Source: Ignavibacteria bacterium
Lineage (GTDB): Bacteria; Bacteroidota; Ignavibacteria; Ignavibacteriales; Melioribacteraceae
Length of the DNA: 64,000 bases
Reading direction: 5' to 3'
Assembly (NCBI GenBank): GCA_016873835.1
Contig: VGVY01000003.1
Coordinates: 1 to 64,000 of the forward strand
Below the pieces are notes generated by a model that was not told the DNA's origin, made no database searches, and saw only the letters and a program-made list of their open reading frames with translations. The translations under genes and the position numbers were made by a program. This document shows, piece by piece, positions 19,511-28,024 of the stretch (the first letter of the stretch is position 1; every line of letters begins with the position of its first letter).

Positions 19511-19858
19511 TTGATTACTGAATCATCAAAAGGAGAGTTTAGAAGAAGGCTTTATTTTCTTACTCTTAAGCTAATTGAATTTATAGATCAGCTCCCTAAA
19601 GATACAGTATCTCAGAGAATGGGAGATGAATTATTCAATAGCGGTACGAGTGTGATCAGCAATTATATTGAAGCAACTTCAGCGTCCGAAAAAAAGGATA
19701 TGAAAAATTACACTAATTCATCATTGAAGTTTGCTAATGAATGTAAGCTATGGCTTGCACTTGTTAGAGACAGTAAAAGAGCAAAGCCAGAGAAAGTAAA
19801 ATGGTTTTTGGATGAGCTCGATGAAATTTCAAAAATTCTTTCTGAATCCATGAATTGA
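19511..19858 (+). CDS. Four-helix bundle protein (S23/23S rRNA intervening-sequence family)
   Basis: 115 residues from a TTG start with GGAGG just upstream, 10 bases after hldD. The family pattern is plain: RRRLYFLTLKLIEFIDQLPK, then GDELFNSGTSVISNYIEATSA, and the second helix pair NSSLKFANECKLWLAL. Relatives occur inside 23S rRNA intervening sequences and, far more often, as free-standing genes, as here; they form pentameric helical bundles related to diversity-generating-retroelement Avd proteins. Biological role unresolved. Unlike the copy at 53.4 kb it has no flanking inverted repeats and is embedded in an operon. Confidence 0.85.
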   Translation: MITESSKGEFRRRLYFLTLKLIEFIDQLPKDTVSQRMGDELFNSGTSVISNYIEATSASEKKDMKNYTNSSLKFANECKLWLALVRDSKRAKPEKVKWFLDELDEISKILSESMN

Positions 19859-19877
19859 TAATTTTGAAAGGAATTGA

Positions 19878-20336
19878 ATGCAGCTTGCAACATTATGTTA
19901 TGTGATGAATAAAAACAGAACTTTAATGATACATCGTACAAAAAAGAAGAATGATTATCACGAAGGGAAATGGAATGGACTCGGTGGAAAATTTGATTCC
20001 GGTGAATCACCTGAAGAATGTGCAATTAGAGAAGTTAGAGAAGAAAGCGGATTGATTGTTGAAAAACCTAAGTTAAAAGGATTTATTACTTTCCCAATGT
20101 TTGATAATGTAAAAGATTGGTATGTTTTTGTTTTTACTTTTAATGAATTTAAAGGAGAATTGATTGAATCAAATGAAGGAAGACTAGACTGGATTCCAAA
20201 TGAAAAACTGATCGAACTTAATTTATGGGAAGGAGACCAAATTTTTATCCCATGGTTATTCCAAGATAAATTCTTTAGTGCAAAGTTTAATTATTCAAAT
20301 GGTAAATTCGTTGATTACAGTGTACAGTTTTACTGA
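19878..20336 (+). CDS. Nudix hydrolase, 8-oxo-dGTP diphosphatase-like
   Basis: 152 residues. The Nudix box is complete: GGKFDSGESPEECAIREVRE then ESGL (about residues 37-60), giving G-x5-E-x7-REVxEExG. The context WNGLGGKFDSGE and the C-terminal W-x-P (LDWIPNEKL) resemble MutT/MTH1-type sanitising enzymes that hydrolyse oxidised purine nucleotides to monophosphates. The Shine-Dalgarno AGGA lies 5 bases upstream. It starts 19 bases after the four-helix-bundle gene. Other nucleotide substrates remain possible. Confidence 0.85.
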   Translation: MQLATLCYVMNKNRTLMIHRTKKKNDYHEGKWNGLGGKFDSGESPEECAIREVREESGLIVEKPKLKGFITFPMFDNVKDWYVFVFTFNEFKGELIESNEGRLDWIPNEKLIELNLWEGDQIFIPWLFQDKFFSAKFNYSNGKFVDYSVQFY

Positions 20337-20352
20337 GATAGTGGCATGAATC

Positions 20353-20913
20353 ATGGCTAAAAGAAAAATACCCCAAATAGAAATTCCAACGCAAGCTCCA
20401 ACAATTAATAAAAATCAGGAAAAAATATCATATGAGACTCTATTAAGTCAGAGGATACATTTTATTATATTATTCTTTGTAATTGTAATCGGAGGTACAT
20501 TAGTAACGTTAAACTATTCAAAAAATTATTTGATTTTAGTATTATCATTGGGTGCAATAATTAGTTGGGCATTAACTTTTTCAGTTCTTCAACTTTCTTT
20601 AAAATTAAGAGCAATTGAAAAAACTTCTGGAAATATAATTACTAAACCAATTAAACTAATTCTTAAAATTCCTAGAATTATACTTGGTTGGCTTGGAGAT
20701 CTTTTTATTCCAATTTTTTGTTCATTAGTAATTACTGTTAGTTTGGGAATGGCATTTACTGGCTATTTTGATATACCTTTAATACCTAATAAAATGGATG
20801 AAAAAATAAAAGATGTTCTCCCAACTGATAAAAAGATTAAGTTGGACACAACTAAAAAGAAAAGCGAGTACATCAAAGAATTTCAGAATTTAGACAGCTT
20901 ACTTAAAAAGTAA
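20353..20913 (+). CDS. Membrane protein of unknown function
   Basis: 186 residues. A polar N-terminus (1-32) is followed by two close hydrophobic segments (about 34-55 and 59-80), a basic linker and a further segment (about 112-138), then a Lys/Asp-rich tail (about 140-186). No family is recognised. It is the last gene of the hldD group, 16 bases after the Nudix gene, and ends 3 bases before the convergent hydrolase gene. Codon use is ordinary for the region. Confidence 0.65.
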   Translation: MAKRKIPQIEIPTQAPTINKNQEKISYETLLSQRIHFIILFFVIVIGGTLVTLNYSKNYLILVLSLGAIISWALTFSVLQLSLKLRAIEKTSGNIITKPIKLILKIPRIILGWLGDLFIPIFCSLVITVSLGMAFTGYFDIPLIPNKMDEKIKDVLPTDKKIKLDTTKKKSEYIKEFQNLDSLLKK

Positions 20914-20916
20914 TGA

Positions 20917-21717
20917 TTATTTTTTTTTAAAAAACTTTCTAAGCAAATAATTTGAAACTACATTGTAAAACTCTTCCGGTTGCTCTAAAGGCAAAGTGTG
21001 CCCGGCGTTTTTAATAATAACAAACTCTGACCCAACCATTTTTTCTGCAAGCTTTTTTACTGAACCAGTATCAATCAATTTGTCATCTTCACCAGAAATT
21101 ATAAGAGAGGGAATTTTAATTTTTGGTAAATAAGATGTTGTTGAAGTTCTAGTCATCATTGCTAATATCGATCCCTTAACACCAAGCGGATAGTGTTTTA
21201 ATGCATTATTATAAGTTGATATGAATAATGACTCATTATTCTTAAGCGTGTAATCTGAAAAACATTTTTTTAAAAACTTATCAATGTATTTTCCCAATCC
21301 TTCTATGTTGATAAGATTTATGGAATCGGATCGGGTAAGTTTACACTGATCATCTTCAGATTCAGAATTTGTGTTGCAAAGAATTAAACCCGAAAAAGAT
21401 TTTTGATTTCTTTCAACAGCTCTTAGTGCAATATAACCGCCCTTAGATAATCCGCATAAAATTGGTTTTTCAAAACCGAGCTGATCCATAATTGAAAATA
21501 AGTCCTCAACATAAAATTCCATTGTGTACTGCCCATCGCCAACATAACTTTCACCAAGCCCTCTCAAGTCATAAGTAATACAATAAAAGTCCGAAAATTT
21601 TTCAGCTAAATTAAACCAAATTGACTGATCGTAAGGAAAACCTTGAATGAAAACAATAGACTGGTTTGTTGATTCTCCAAAAGTATTAACTGTCATTCCA
21701 CTGATATAATGTTTCAT
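20917..21717 (-). CDS. Alpha/beta hydrolase (copy A of a tandem pair)
   Basis: 266 residues from the ATG at 21717, chosen because GGAGG lies 5 bases upstream; the frame stays open further but gives a non-family N-terminus. The catalytic triad can be read: oxyanion region FIQGFPYDQSIW, nucleophile Ser in GLSKGGY, acid in ISGEDDKLID and His in NAGHTLPLEQP. It has no signal peptide. It is closely similar to the gene at 21872-22663 over its whole length. It belongs to the broad esterase/lactonase/haloperoxidase-like group; substrate unknown. Confidence 0.88.
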   Translation of the reverse strand: MKHYISGMTVNTFGESTNQSIVFIQGFPYDQSIWFNLAEKFSDFYCITYDLRGLGESYVGDGQYTMEFYVEDLFSIMDQLGFEKPILCGLSKGGYIALRAVERNQKSFSGLILCNTNSESEDDQCKLTRSDSINLINIEGLGKYIDKFLKKCFSDYTLKNNESLFISTYNNALKHYPLGVKGSILAMMTRTSTTSYLPKIKIPSLIISGEDDKLIDTGSVKKLAEKMVGSEFVIIKNAGHTLPLEQPEEFYNVVSNYLLRKFFKKK

Positions 21718-21871
21718 TGTATCCTCCATTAATTTTGCGTAATCGTTAAAATATTCCATAAAGTCTGCTAATATATTAATAATCAAAAAGTCAATTAAAA
21801 GCAATATTTACAAGGGTTTTTTTAAGTGTGGAACTACCTGAAATTGACTAAATAAGAGTCAATAAAAAAGC

Positions 21872-22663
21872 TTATCTATTTTTTGAGAGGAAGCCGATTA
21901 TTAAGTCGTTAACACAATCAGAATTTTCTAAAGGTGCTAAGTGACCGGCTCTTGGAATAACCGCAAATTCTGAGTTTGGAATTTTTTCTGCCATCATTCT
22001 CATTAATGATGGTGAAGTTAATGCATCGAATGATCCGCACAATACTAAAGTAGGGATTTTTATTTTCGATAAATATTCGGTTGTATCTGTTCTTGTTAAA
22101 ATTGCAATGAAAGCACCTTTAACTCCAATTGGATTATTTCTATTTGATTTGTTAAGCGTTTCAAAAAATAGATATTCATTTTCATCTATTGTTATATCTG
22201 AAAAACAATTCGTAATAAATTGTCTATTAAATTTTTCTAATCCATCTGTGTTTATTTGATTTATTCCAGCAGAACGTTTGATTTTTGCGTTATTGTCGTC
22301 TGCTTCAGATTTTGTATCGCAGAGAATCAATGCTGAAAAAAGATTCTGGTTTCTTTCAATTGCTCGTAAAGCAACGTATCCACCCATTGAGAGTCCGCAA
22401 AGAATTGGTTTATTCAACTTTAATTCTGAAATAATTGAGAAGAGATCTTCTACCATAAATTCTAACGTATATTGTCCATCACCCACTATGCTTTCGCCTA
22501 ATCCGCGGATGTCATATGCAACACAGTAAAAATCATTTTGCAGAACTTCAATTTGGAATTTCCACATTGAATGGTCAAAAGGGAAACCATGTACAAATAT
22601 TATTGGGTGGTTGTTAGGATTACCAATTAGATTGACGGACAAACCATTAATGATTTTTTTCAT
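21872..22663 (-). CDS. Alpha/beta hydrolase (copy B of a tandem pair)
   Basis: 263 residues. Same plan as its neighbour: VHGFPFDHSMW, nucleophile GLSMGGY, acid in LCGSFDALTSP, His in RAGHLAPLEN. Shared blocks such as YDIRGLGES/YDLRGLGES followed by VGDGQYT and the ALRA/ERNQ helix show recent duplication. The oxyanion position follows the usual HGFP here, while copy A has QGFP, so the two may have diverged in substrate. The ATG has a GAAGAAG purine run upstream. About 150 bases separate the two genes. Confidence 0.88.
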   Translation of the reverse strand: MKKIINGLSVNLIGNPNNHPIIFVHGFPFDHSMWKFQIEVLQNDFYCVAYDIRGLGESIVGDGQYTLEFMVEDLFSIISELKLNKPILCGLSMGGYVALRAIERNQNLFSALILCDTKSEADDNNAKIKRSAGINQINTDGLEKFNRQFITNCFSDITIDENEYLFFETLNKSNRNNPIGVKGAFIAILTRTDTTEYLSKIKIPTLVLCGSFDALTSPSLMRMMAEKIPNSEFAVIPRAGHLAPLENSDCVNDLIIGFLSKNR

Positions 22664-22855
22664 TTCTTCTTCAATTGTTATTTAAAAATTGGGTGTAAAG
22701 TTAAGTTATAATCTCTAAAAAGTCATTTATTAGAAGAATTTTGTGTAAATCTGTAACGCAATTATTGTTAGTTTATTTATGATTTTATTTATTAAATTAA
22801 ACCGAACAAAAAAATTAAATGTCAAAATAATAAAGAAAAAAATTATGAGGGTAAT

Positions 22856-23545
22856 ATGAAATACAGTAAGTTATTTATATTCATTATAAGCCTCACGTTT
22901 TTATTCTCAGCTTGTAACCAAAGCAACGAAGTTGAAGTTTCGAAACAAGTAAACTTCGATTCGCCAGTTTTTGCAACTATAGATTATTCAGATGTATTAA
23001 ATGGAATTGACGATGCAACTCTTACATCTGATTTATCTTTTAATTCCTCACTGCTTAGTTATTCATTTATAACAACTCTGCAATCATTTTCAATGAATAA
23101 CGTATCAATGATAAATACCAGATGGATGGCTCTTTATGATTGGGGTAAACATCTTGGATTGATTCTTAGAAAGCTTGACCTTAATGATAGGCAAAAGGAA
23201 GCTGTTCAAGGATTTATGAAAGAATACCATGAAGGAATGAAAATTCTTGTTAATCAATTCCATGAACTAAACAAACCAATTTTTGAGCAAGCCAGACTTG
23301 ACAGAAAAGCAATAATGGATGACCTTAAAGCTGGGAAAATTACTCGCATGGAAGCTGCGCTTAAGTTAAAAGAACTTAATGAAAAAGTTAGAAAAGAAAT
23401 TACTGCAAACCCAGCAAACGAAAATATTAAGAAAGAGATGTGTGAACTTGGTAAAGCACTTTTTGCAAATATTAAATCAATTTTAAATTCCGAGCAAAGT
23501 GAAAAGTGGGAACAAATGATAAAGAGAATTAAGAGACCTTGCTGA
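22856..23545 (+). CDS. Lipoprotein with Spy/CpxP-like helical region
   Basis: 229 residues. A lipoprotein signal ends at Cys20 (FLFSAC). Residues about 100-229 are helical and carry two degenerate LTxxQ-like stretches, LDLNDRQKEAV and ILNSEQSEKW, which recall the Spy/CpxP family of periplasmic chaperones and metal sensors. The similarity is weak, so the family call is tentative. The gene is single, follows a 190-base divergent region in which I see no further feature, and ends at a strong terminator. Confidence 0.65.
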   Translation: MKYSKLFIFIISLTFLFSACNQSNEVEVSKQVNFDSPVFATIDYSDVLNGIDDATLTSDLSFNSSLLSYSFITTLQSFSMNNVSMINTRWMALYDWGKHLGLILRKLDLNDRQKEAVQGFMKEYHEGMKILVNQFHELNKPIFEQARLDRKAIMDDLKAGKITRMEAALKLKELNEKVRKEITANPANENIKKEMCELGKALFANIKSILNSEQSEKWEQMIKRIKRPC

Positions 23546-23582
23546 TTTATTTTTTGAATTAAGAACTGTCTTCACAAATTTT

Positions 23583-23618
23583 AGTCACGCTTCATAAAAA
23601 TGAAGCGTGACTTTTTTT
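23583..23618. terminator. Bidirectional intrinsic terminator
   Basis: A perfect 13-bp stem AGTCACGCTTCAT (23583-23595) / ATGAAGCGTGACT (23600-23612) with an AAAA loop and a T-run to 23618. It separates the lipoprotein gene from convergent rtcB, whose stop is at 23620. Confidence 0.93.
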
Positions 23619-23619
23619 G

Positions 23620-25074
23620 CTAACCTTTTATCACTCCAAGCGGTCTTAACTTTGCAACTTTCTTACTAATTCCCGAAAAATGCATTGTGTCTACCACATC
23701 CGATACATCTTTATATGCATTAGGCATTTCTTCTGCAATTGTTTTCATTCCTTTTGCTTGGATCACTATTCCATTTTTTCTTAATTCAGCAAAAAGATCT
23801 TTTCCTTTGGAGCTCTTTAAAGCTTGTGTTCTACTTTGTAAACGTCCGGCTCCATGACAAGAACTCCCAAATGTTTCATCCATTGCTCTTTCAGTTCCAA
23901 CGGCAACATAAGAGTATCTACCCATATCGCCGGGAATTAAAACTGGTTGACCAACATTTCGATATTTCTCTGGAATGAATTTACTATTTGGAGGAAAGGC
24001 GCGTGTAGCTCCTTTTCTATGAACACAAACTTTTTTTAATATTCCATCAATTTTGTGTTCTTCAATTTTTGCAATATTATGGCTTACATCATAAACTAGT
24101 TTAAAACCAAGTTCAGTGTCAGAAATTTTTAATTCATTTTGAAGAGAATTTTTAGTTAGATGCATTATGATTTGTCTATTGTTCCAAGCAAAATTTGCAG
24201 CACATTTCATTGCGGATAAATAAGCTTTTCCTTCTTTTGAGTTTAAGGGAGCACATGCCAATTGTTTATCCGGAAGTTTGAAATCAAATTTTTTCTCAGC
24301 CTCCAGCAAAATTTTTAAGTAGTCATCACAAATTTGATATCCCAAACCCCGAGATCCGGTATGTATTTGAATTACAATTTGATTTTTGAATAATTCGAAT
24401 ACATCTGCAATGACTTCGTCATAAACTTCTTCAACCACATCAATTTCTAAAAAATGATTTCCAGAACCGAGTGTACCAGCTTGATCAAGTCCGCGTTCTA
24501 TTGCACGTTCACTTACAAATTCTGGCTCAGCATCTGCCAGCTTTCCGCATTCTTCAGTTAATGTTAAATCTTCACTCGTACCAAATCCATTTTCAATTGC
24601 CCATCCAGAGCCAGTTATTAAAATTTTCTTTATTTCCTTGGGTGATAATTTCTTTATTGCTCCGCTTGATCCAACGCCGGTAGGAATATTTCGAAACACG
24701 CTGTTAGTTAAATTTTGAATTTTGTCTTTAATATAATTGTATTCTAATGAAGTTCTTGCTAACCGGACACCGCAATTAATATCATAACCAACTCCGCCTG
24801 GAGAAATTACACCATCATTAAAATCCGTTGCAGCAACGCCTCCAATTGGGAATCCATATCCCCAATGAATATCCGGCATTGCAAGACTAAATTTTTGTAT
24901 TCCCGGTAAATGAGCAACATTAACAACTTGTTTAATTGCTTCATCATTTGTTAAAGAATTCTTAACCATTTTTTCTGAAAGATAAATCTTGCCAGGCACT
25001 TTCATTGAACCGTGTTTTGGAATTTCCCAAACCGTGTCTGTCATTTTGTTTATTTCGATTCCATTAATATTCAT
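23620..25074 (-). CDS. rtcB: RNA-splicing ligase RtcB
   Basis: 484 residues, normal length. Hallmarks: PDIHWGYGFPIGGVAA near residue 67, the metal-binding DINCG in GGVGYDINCGVRLA, HTGSRGLG, the SHNIAKIE block and the guanylated His in SSCHGAGR. It joins RNA 2',3'-cyclic phosphate (or 3'-phosphate) ends to 5'-OH ends using GTP and Mn2+, acting in tRNA or rRNA repair in bacteria. The ATG has GAGG 5 bases upstream. Archease, its activating partner, is encoded 39 bases upstream on the same strand, supporting full RtcB activity. Confidence 0.97.
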   Translation of the reverse strand: MNINGIEINKMTDTVWEIPKHGSMKVPGKIYLSEKMVKNSLTNDEAIKQVVNVAHLPGIQKFSLAMPDIHWGYGFPIGGVAATDFNDGVISPGGVGYDINCGVRLARTSLEYNYIKDKIQNLTNSVFRNIPTGVGSSGAIKKLSPKEIKKILITGSGWAIENGFGTSEDLTLTEECGKLADAEPEFVSERAIERGLDQAGTLGSGNHFLEIDVVEEVYDEVIADVFELFKNQIVIQIHTGSRGLGYQICDDYLKILLEAEKKFDFKLPDKQLACAPLNSKEGKAYLSAMKCAANFAWNNRQIIMHLTKNSLQNELKISDTELGFKLVYDVSHNIAKIEEHKIDGILKKVCVHRKGATRAFPPNSKFIPEKYRNVGQPVLIPGDMGRYSYVAVGTERAMDETFGSSCHGAGRLQSRTQALKSSKGKDLFAELRKNGIVIQAKGMKTIAEEMPNAYKDVSDVVDTMHFSGISKKVAKLRPLGVIKG

Positions 25075-25113
25075 AATTACCTCAGCTTAATACATTTCTT
25101 ATATTAAACGTTG

Positions 25114-25539
25114 TTAAACATCAAAAATGATTTTTGTCATGAATAATCCGTTGATTTCTTCAATTTTCATTTGATGAAAAGTTACGGCTTTTATTTCTTC
25201 TTTTATTTTATGATTAATAGAATTAAAGCACTGTCCAAATACTTCTGCATCCAATTGAATATTTAATTCTGTTTTTTGGAATAGTAGATTTTTACATGAT
25301 ATGAAGCACCATTTTTTGGTATAAAGCTGAAAATTTAATTCGCTTAAAAAATCTACAAGTAATCCTTCCATTGAAACTGAATTGAAAATAAATTTTTTTG
25401 ACGATTCCATCAAAGTATTTTCAAATTCAAGTATGGTATCCCGCCACGCTTCACTAGCTGCGATGAACAGACTTGAAATTGAATTACCGGTAACTTCAAC
25501 TGCTATATCTGCAGTATGATCAATTAATTTGTAAGGCAT
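25114..25539 (-). CDS. Archease, RtcB-activating protein
   Basis: 141 residues from the ATG at 25539, where the family start MPYKLIDHTADIAVEVTG begins; the frame is open for 24 codons further up but those residues overlap the palindromic element and are not archease-like. DHTADI carries the conserved metal-binding acidic residue, and SEAWRDTILE forms the expected second helix. Archease speeds guanylation of RtcB and broadens its nucleotide use. Co-directional with rtcB. Confidence 0.92.
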   Translation of the reverse strand: MPYKLIDHTADIAVEVTGNSISSLFIAASEAWRDTILEFENTLMESSKKFIFNSVSMEGLLVDFLSELNFQLYTKKWCFISCKNLLFQKTELNIQLDAEVFGQCFNSINHKIKEEIKAVTFHQMKIEEINGLFMTKIIFDV

Positions 25540-25601
25540 ATTTGAAAATTTCTTTATAGTGAATTTAACAAAGGAGTGGAAGAGGGGCAATTTAATAAAC
25601 C

Positions 25602-25695
25602 GGACTTGCAATAATATGGTATACTATGCTCAGATATTGGTTGTTAGCTGAGAGGTGTGATTTTAATGAAATCACAGCATGCCAATTGCAAGTCC
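25602..25695. other. 94-nt palindromic element, possible structured RNA or MITE-like unit
   Basis: The ends are perfect 11-bp inverted repeats, GGACTTGCAAT (25602-25612) and ATTGCAAGTCC (25685-25695). Inside, TGGT/GCCA and ATGCT (25626-25630)/AGCAT (25676-25680) extend the stem, and two hairpins follow: CTCAG (25629-25633)/CTGAG (25648-25652) and TGTGATTT (25656-25663)/AAATCACA (25669-25676). The fold is a branched, three-way-junction shape on either strand. It lies between the DUF5916 stop and the archease start. No target duplication is seen, and no known RNA family is recognised. Confidence 0.6.
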
Positions 25696-25708
25696 AGATT
25701 TAAATTTT

Positions 25709-27862
25709 TCATAAATAATACAAGTACTTTAATTTAAAAACAGATATTCTGTCACGAAGTTCCATTGTTCTAAAATTATTATCTCTGTCATGCGATTCAT
25801 TTATAGCTAAATAAATCCAGCTCTTTGGTAAAAATTGATAGGAGAAAAGAGCTCCGATAAAAACTCGTTCCATTTTATCCGATGATTTTATAAAGAGATT
25901 ATCAACGTATAAATAAAAATTCAAATCGTTAACTGGTGTAAAAGATAACCATGGCCGCGCATTATAAGTTATGTCTTCAATCTCATTATTTGGATTTCCT
26001 TCAATCCACATATTAAAAGAGGTCCCCAACTGCAAAATATCTGTTGCTTTCCATGATAGATGAGAGCCCATCCATGAATAAAAAGCTAAAAAATCTCTGG
26101 AGAAATTGTAAGTTTTTGAATATCCTCCGTATAAATTTGCATTCCACTTTGGATCAACATTAAACCAAGAAGCGAATGAAAGTTCATATGAATTGTATTT
26201 CTTGTCCAAATCTTTTGATTTTCCGAAACCCAAACCAATTTCGTAGCCCCAATTGCTTCTAAATTGCATATCGAATCCAAAGTGCCATCCATAGTCAGTA
26301 TAACTATCTGCTTTTTCATAATCAAGGAACGGTCCAGTATAAATTAGGATTTGTGATATCGAACCTTCATTTATATACCAAATTGGACCAGTAAAACTTA
26401 CAAACTGGGCAGTCCCCCGCCAAGGAACATAGCCGACTTGATCTACATCAAACTTTTCTCCGATATATCGAGAACGGATTCCAGTAACCCAAGTTTCACC
26501 AATATTTATATATCCGGCAGAAGCAGCAAAATCTCCTTCAGAATTTTTTATTGATCGCGCAAGTTGATATGATAATTGCCATGATGAAGTTCTGAATGCT
26601 CCATCAATATCAAGTACTCCATATGTATCGTTTGATGTTTGCTTGCCGACAAATAAAACTCCAATGTTAGAGTTATCAAGAAATTGTTTTTTTACTCTTC
26701 CTGAATAAAACATAGCAGAAGGTTCAATAGCTTTTTCATCATTACTTTTTATGTAATCTTCTTCAGGAGTTCTTGCCACAAAACCACCATATTCCCAATC
26801 ATCATATCTTCCAAAAGCCTTAGCACCGAAGGTAATTGGAATCACAGAACCGTCTGATAATATTTTACCAATTCTTCTTGAATAGAATAAATCTAACGGC
26901 CGGTAAAAACCGGTATTTCTTTGTCTGCCAGAAGGCATAAATATTTCATTCCCTTGAACAAAGAACGGTCTTCTCTCTGAGAAAAAAGTTTCGTACCGAG
27001 AAATATTAAATTCATATGGATCAGCTTCAATTTGTGCAAAGTCTGGATTTGCGGTGGCTTGTAAAGTGAGTTGCGGCGAAGGATTGTAGAAAATATCAAG
27101 CCCGGTATTCGGATCAACTTTATATTTTGAATTCCCGATGTATGTTACTTTTCCCAATGCAGTTGGGTAAAATTCTAAGTTTAATCCTTTTATAGTCGGT
27201 TTGAAATTTTCAAAAACTAATTTGCCAAATTTAGAAATACGCTGACCTTCATTCTGCTCATAACTGCACCAGTAGAGATCTTCTTTAGATTGCGGAATCC
27301 ATCTATCAATGTCCATTCCCCAATAGTCTAAATTCTCATTGTATTGGATTGATTTATAAGGAATTTCCATTTCAACAACATAACCCCAGTCATATATTTT
27401 ACTGTCAGAAAACCAGATTCCATCCCAGCTATAATCTCTATTTCTAGCATCATCAAGTAATCTACAATCTGCTCTCACTCCGGAAGCAGAGACGGAAAAT
27501 TTATATGCAGTTCTTTTATCACCAAATGTATCTAACATCAGAGAGACGACATCCCCCCCGAAGTCGTCAAGCTTTCCGGTATTTTGTTGAATATTACTAA
27601 TATCATCATAACATACAATTAAGCAGTAGAGAGCAGTTTCTGTAGTTAAAATTTTTGCATAAGTATTTTTTGAGGGTTGTTTTCCATGAAAAGGCTTAAA
27701 CTGAAAGAAATTATTTATCTCGTCCGCTTTTGACCAAACTTCATCTATTATTCCATCTAAGATTATTGGAGAATCAACTTTTTTTAAGAATGTAACTTTT
27801 TGATTACTTGCAGAGAAGATTATTAATGGAAAGCATAATAGACAAGCTGTTACATATTTCAT
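25709..27862 (-). CDS. Exported DUF5916 protein: CBM9-like domain plus outer-membrane barrel
   Basis: 717 residues from the ATG at 27862 (AGGA about 7 bases upstream), giving a clean signal peptide MKYVTACLLCFPLIIFSASN; an upstream ATG in frame is less likely. Residues about 25-215 are a carbohydrate-binding family 9-like domain (PIILDGIIDEVWSKAD, DIDRWIPQSKED). The rest matches DUF5916, with NPDFAQIEADPYEFNISRYE and FSERRPFFVQGNEIF as signatures, and runs into many beta-strands ending in LKYLYYL, as in outer-membrane barrels. Ligand and function are unknown. Confidence 0.88.
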   Translation of the reverse strand: MKYVTACLLCFPLIIFSASNQKVTFLKKVDSPIILDGIIDEVWSKADEINNFFQFKPFHGKQPSKNTYAKILTTETALYCLIVCYDDISNIQQNTGKLDDFGGDVVSLMLDTFGDKRTAYKFSVSASGVRADCRLLDDARNRDYSWDGIWFSDSKIYDWGYVVEMEIPYKSIQYNENLDYWGMDIDRWIPQSKEDLYWCSYEQNEGQRISKFGKLVFENFKPTIKGLNLEFYPTALGKVTYIGNSKYKVDPNTGLDIFYNPSPQLTLQATANPDFAQIEADPYEFNISRYETFFSERRPFFVQGNEIFMPSGRQRNTGFYRPLDLFYSRRIGKILSDGSVIPITFGAKAFGRYDDWEYGGFVARTPEEDYIKSNDEKAIEPSAMFYSGRVKKQFLDNSNIGVLFVGKQTSNDTYGVLDIDGAFRTSSWQLSYQLARSIKNSEGDFAASAGYINIGETWVTGIRSRYIGEKFDVDQVGYVPWRGTAQFVSFTGPIWYINEGSISQILIYTGPFLDYEKADSYTDYGWHFGFDMQFRSNWGYEIGLGFGKSKDLDKKYNSYELSFASWFNVDPKWNANLYGGYSKTYNFSRDFLAFYSWMGSHLSWKATDILQLGTSFNMWIEGNPNNEIEDITYNARPWLSFTPVNDLNFYLYVDNLFIKSSDKMERVFIGALFSYQFLPKSWIYLAINESHDRDNNFRTMELRDRISVFKLKYLYYL

Positions 27863-28024
27863 CAAATTTCCTTTCATCAACATTATTTTAGACGCCGTTT
27901 TCTTCAAAAAAGTTGCAAATGAAAATATATTTTTTACTCAAAATGAATTTTTTTGTGGATTGCTTTTAATATTTCATTGTTACTATGTTAGTTCAAGGCA
28001 TGAAAGTAAAAATTGAATTAGTCA

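Noticed and set aside
25540-25611. Longer archease N-terminus
   Set aside because: The extra 24 residues overlap the palindromic element and are not like the family, which starts at MPYKLIDHTAD.
25602-25695. Integron attC site or tRNA
   Set aside because: No GTTRRRY/RYYYAAC core pair, no integrase, and no cloverleaf with a T arm; the fold has only two internal hairpins.
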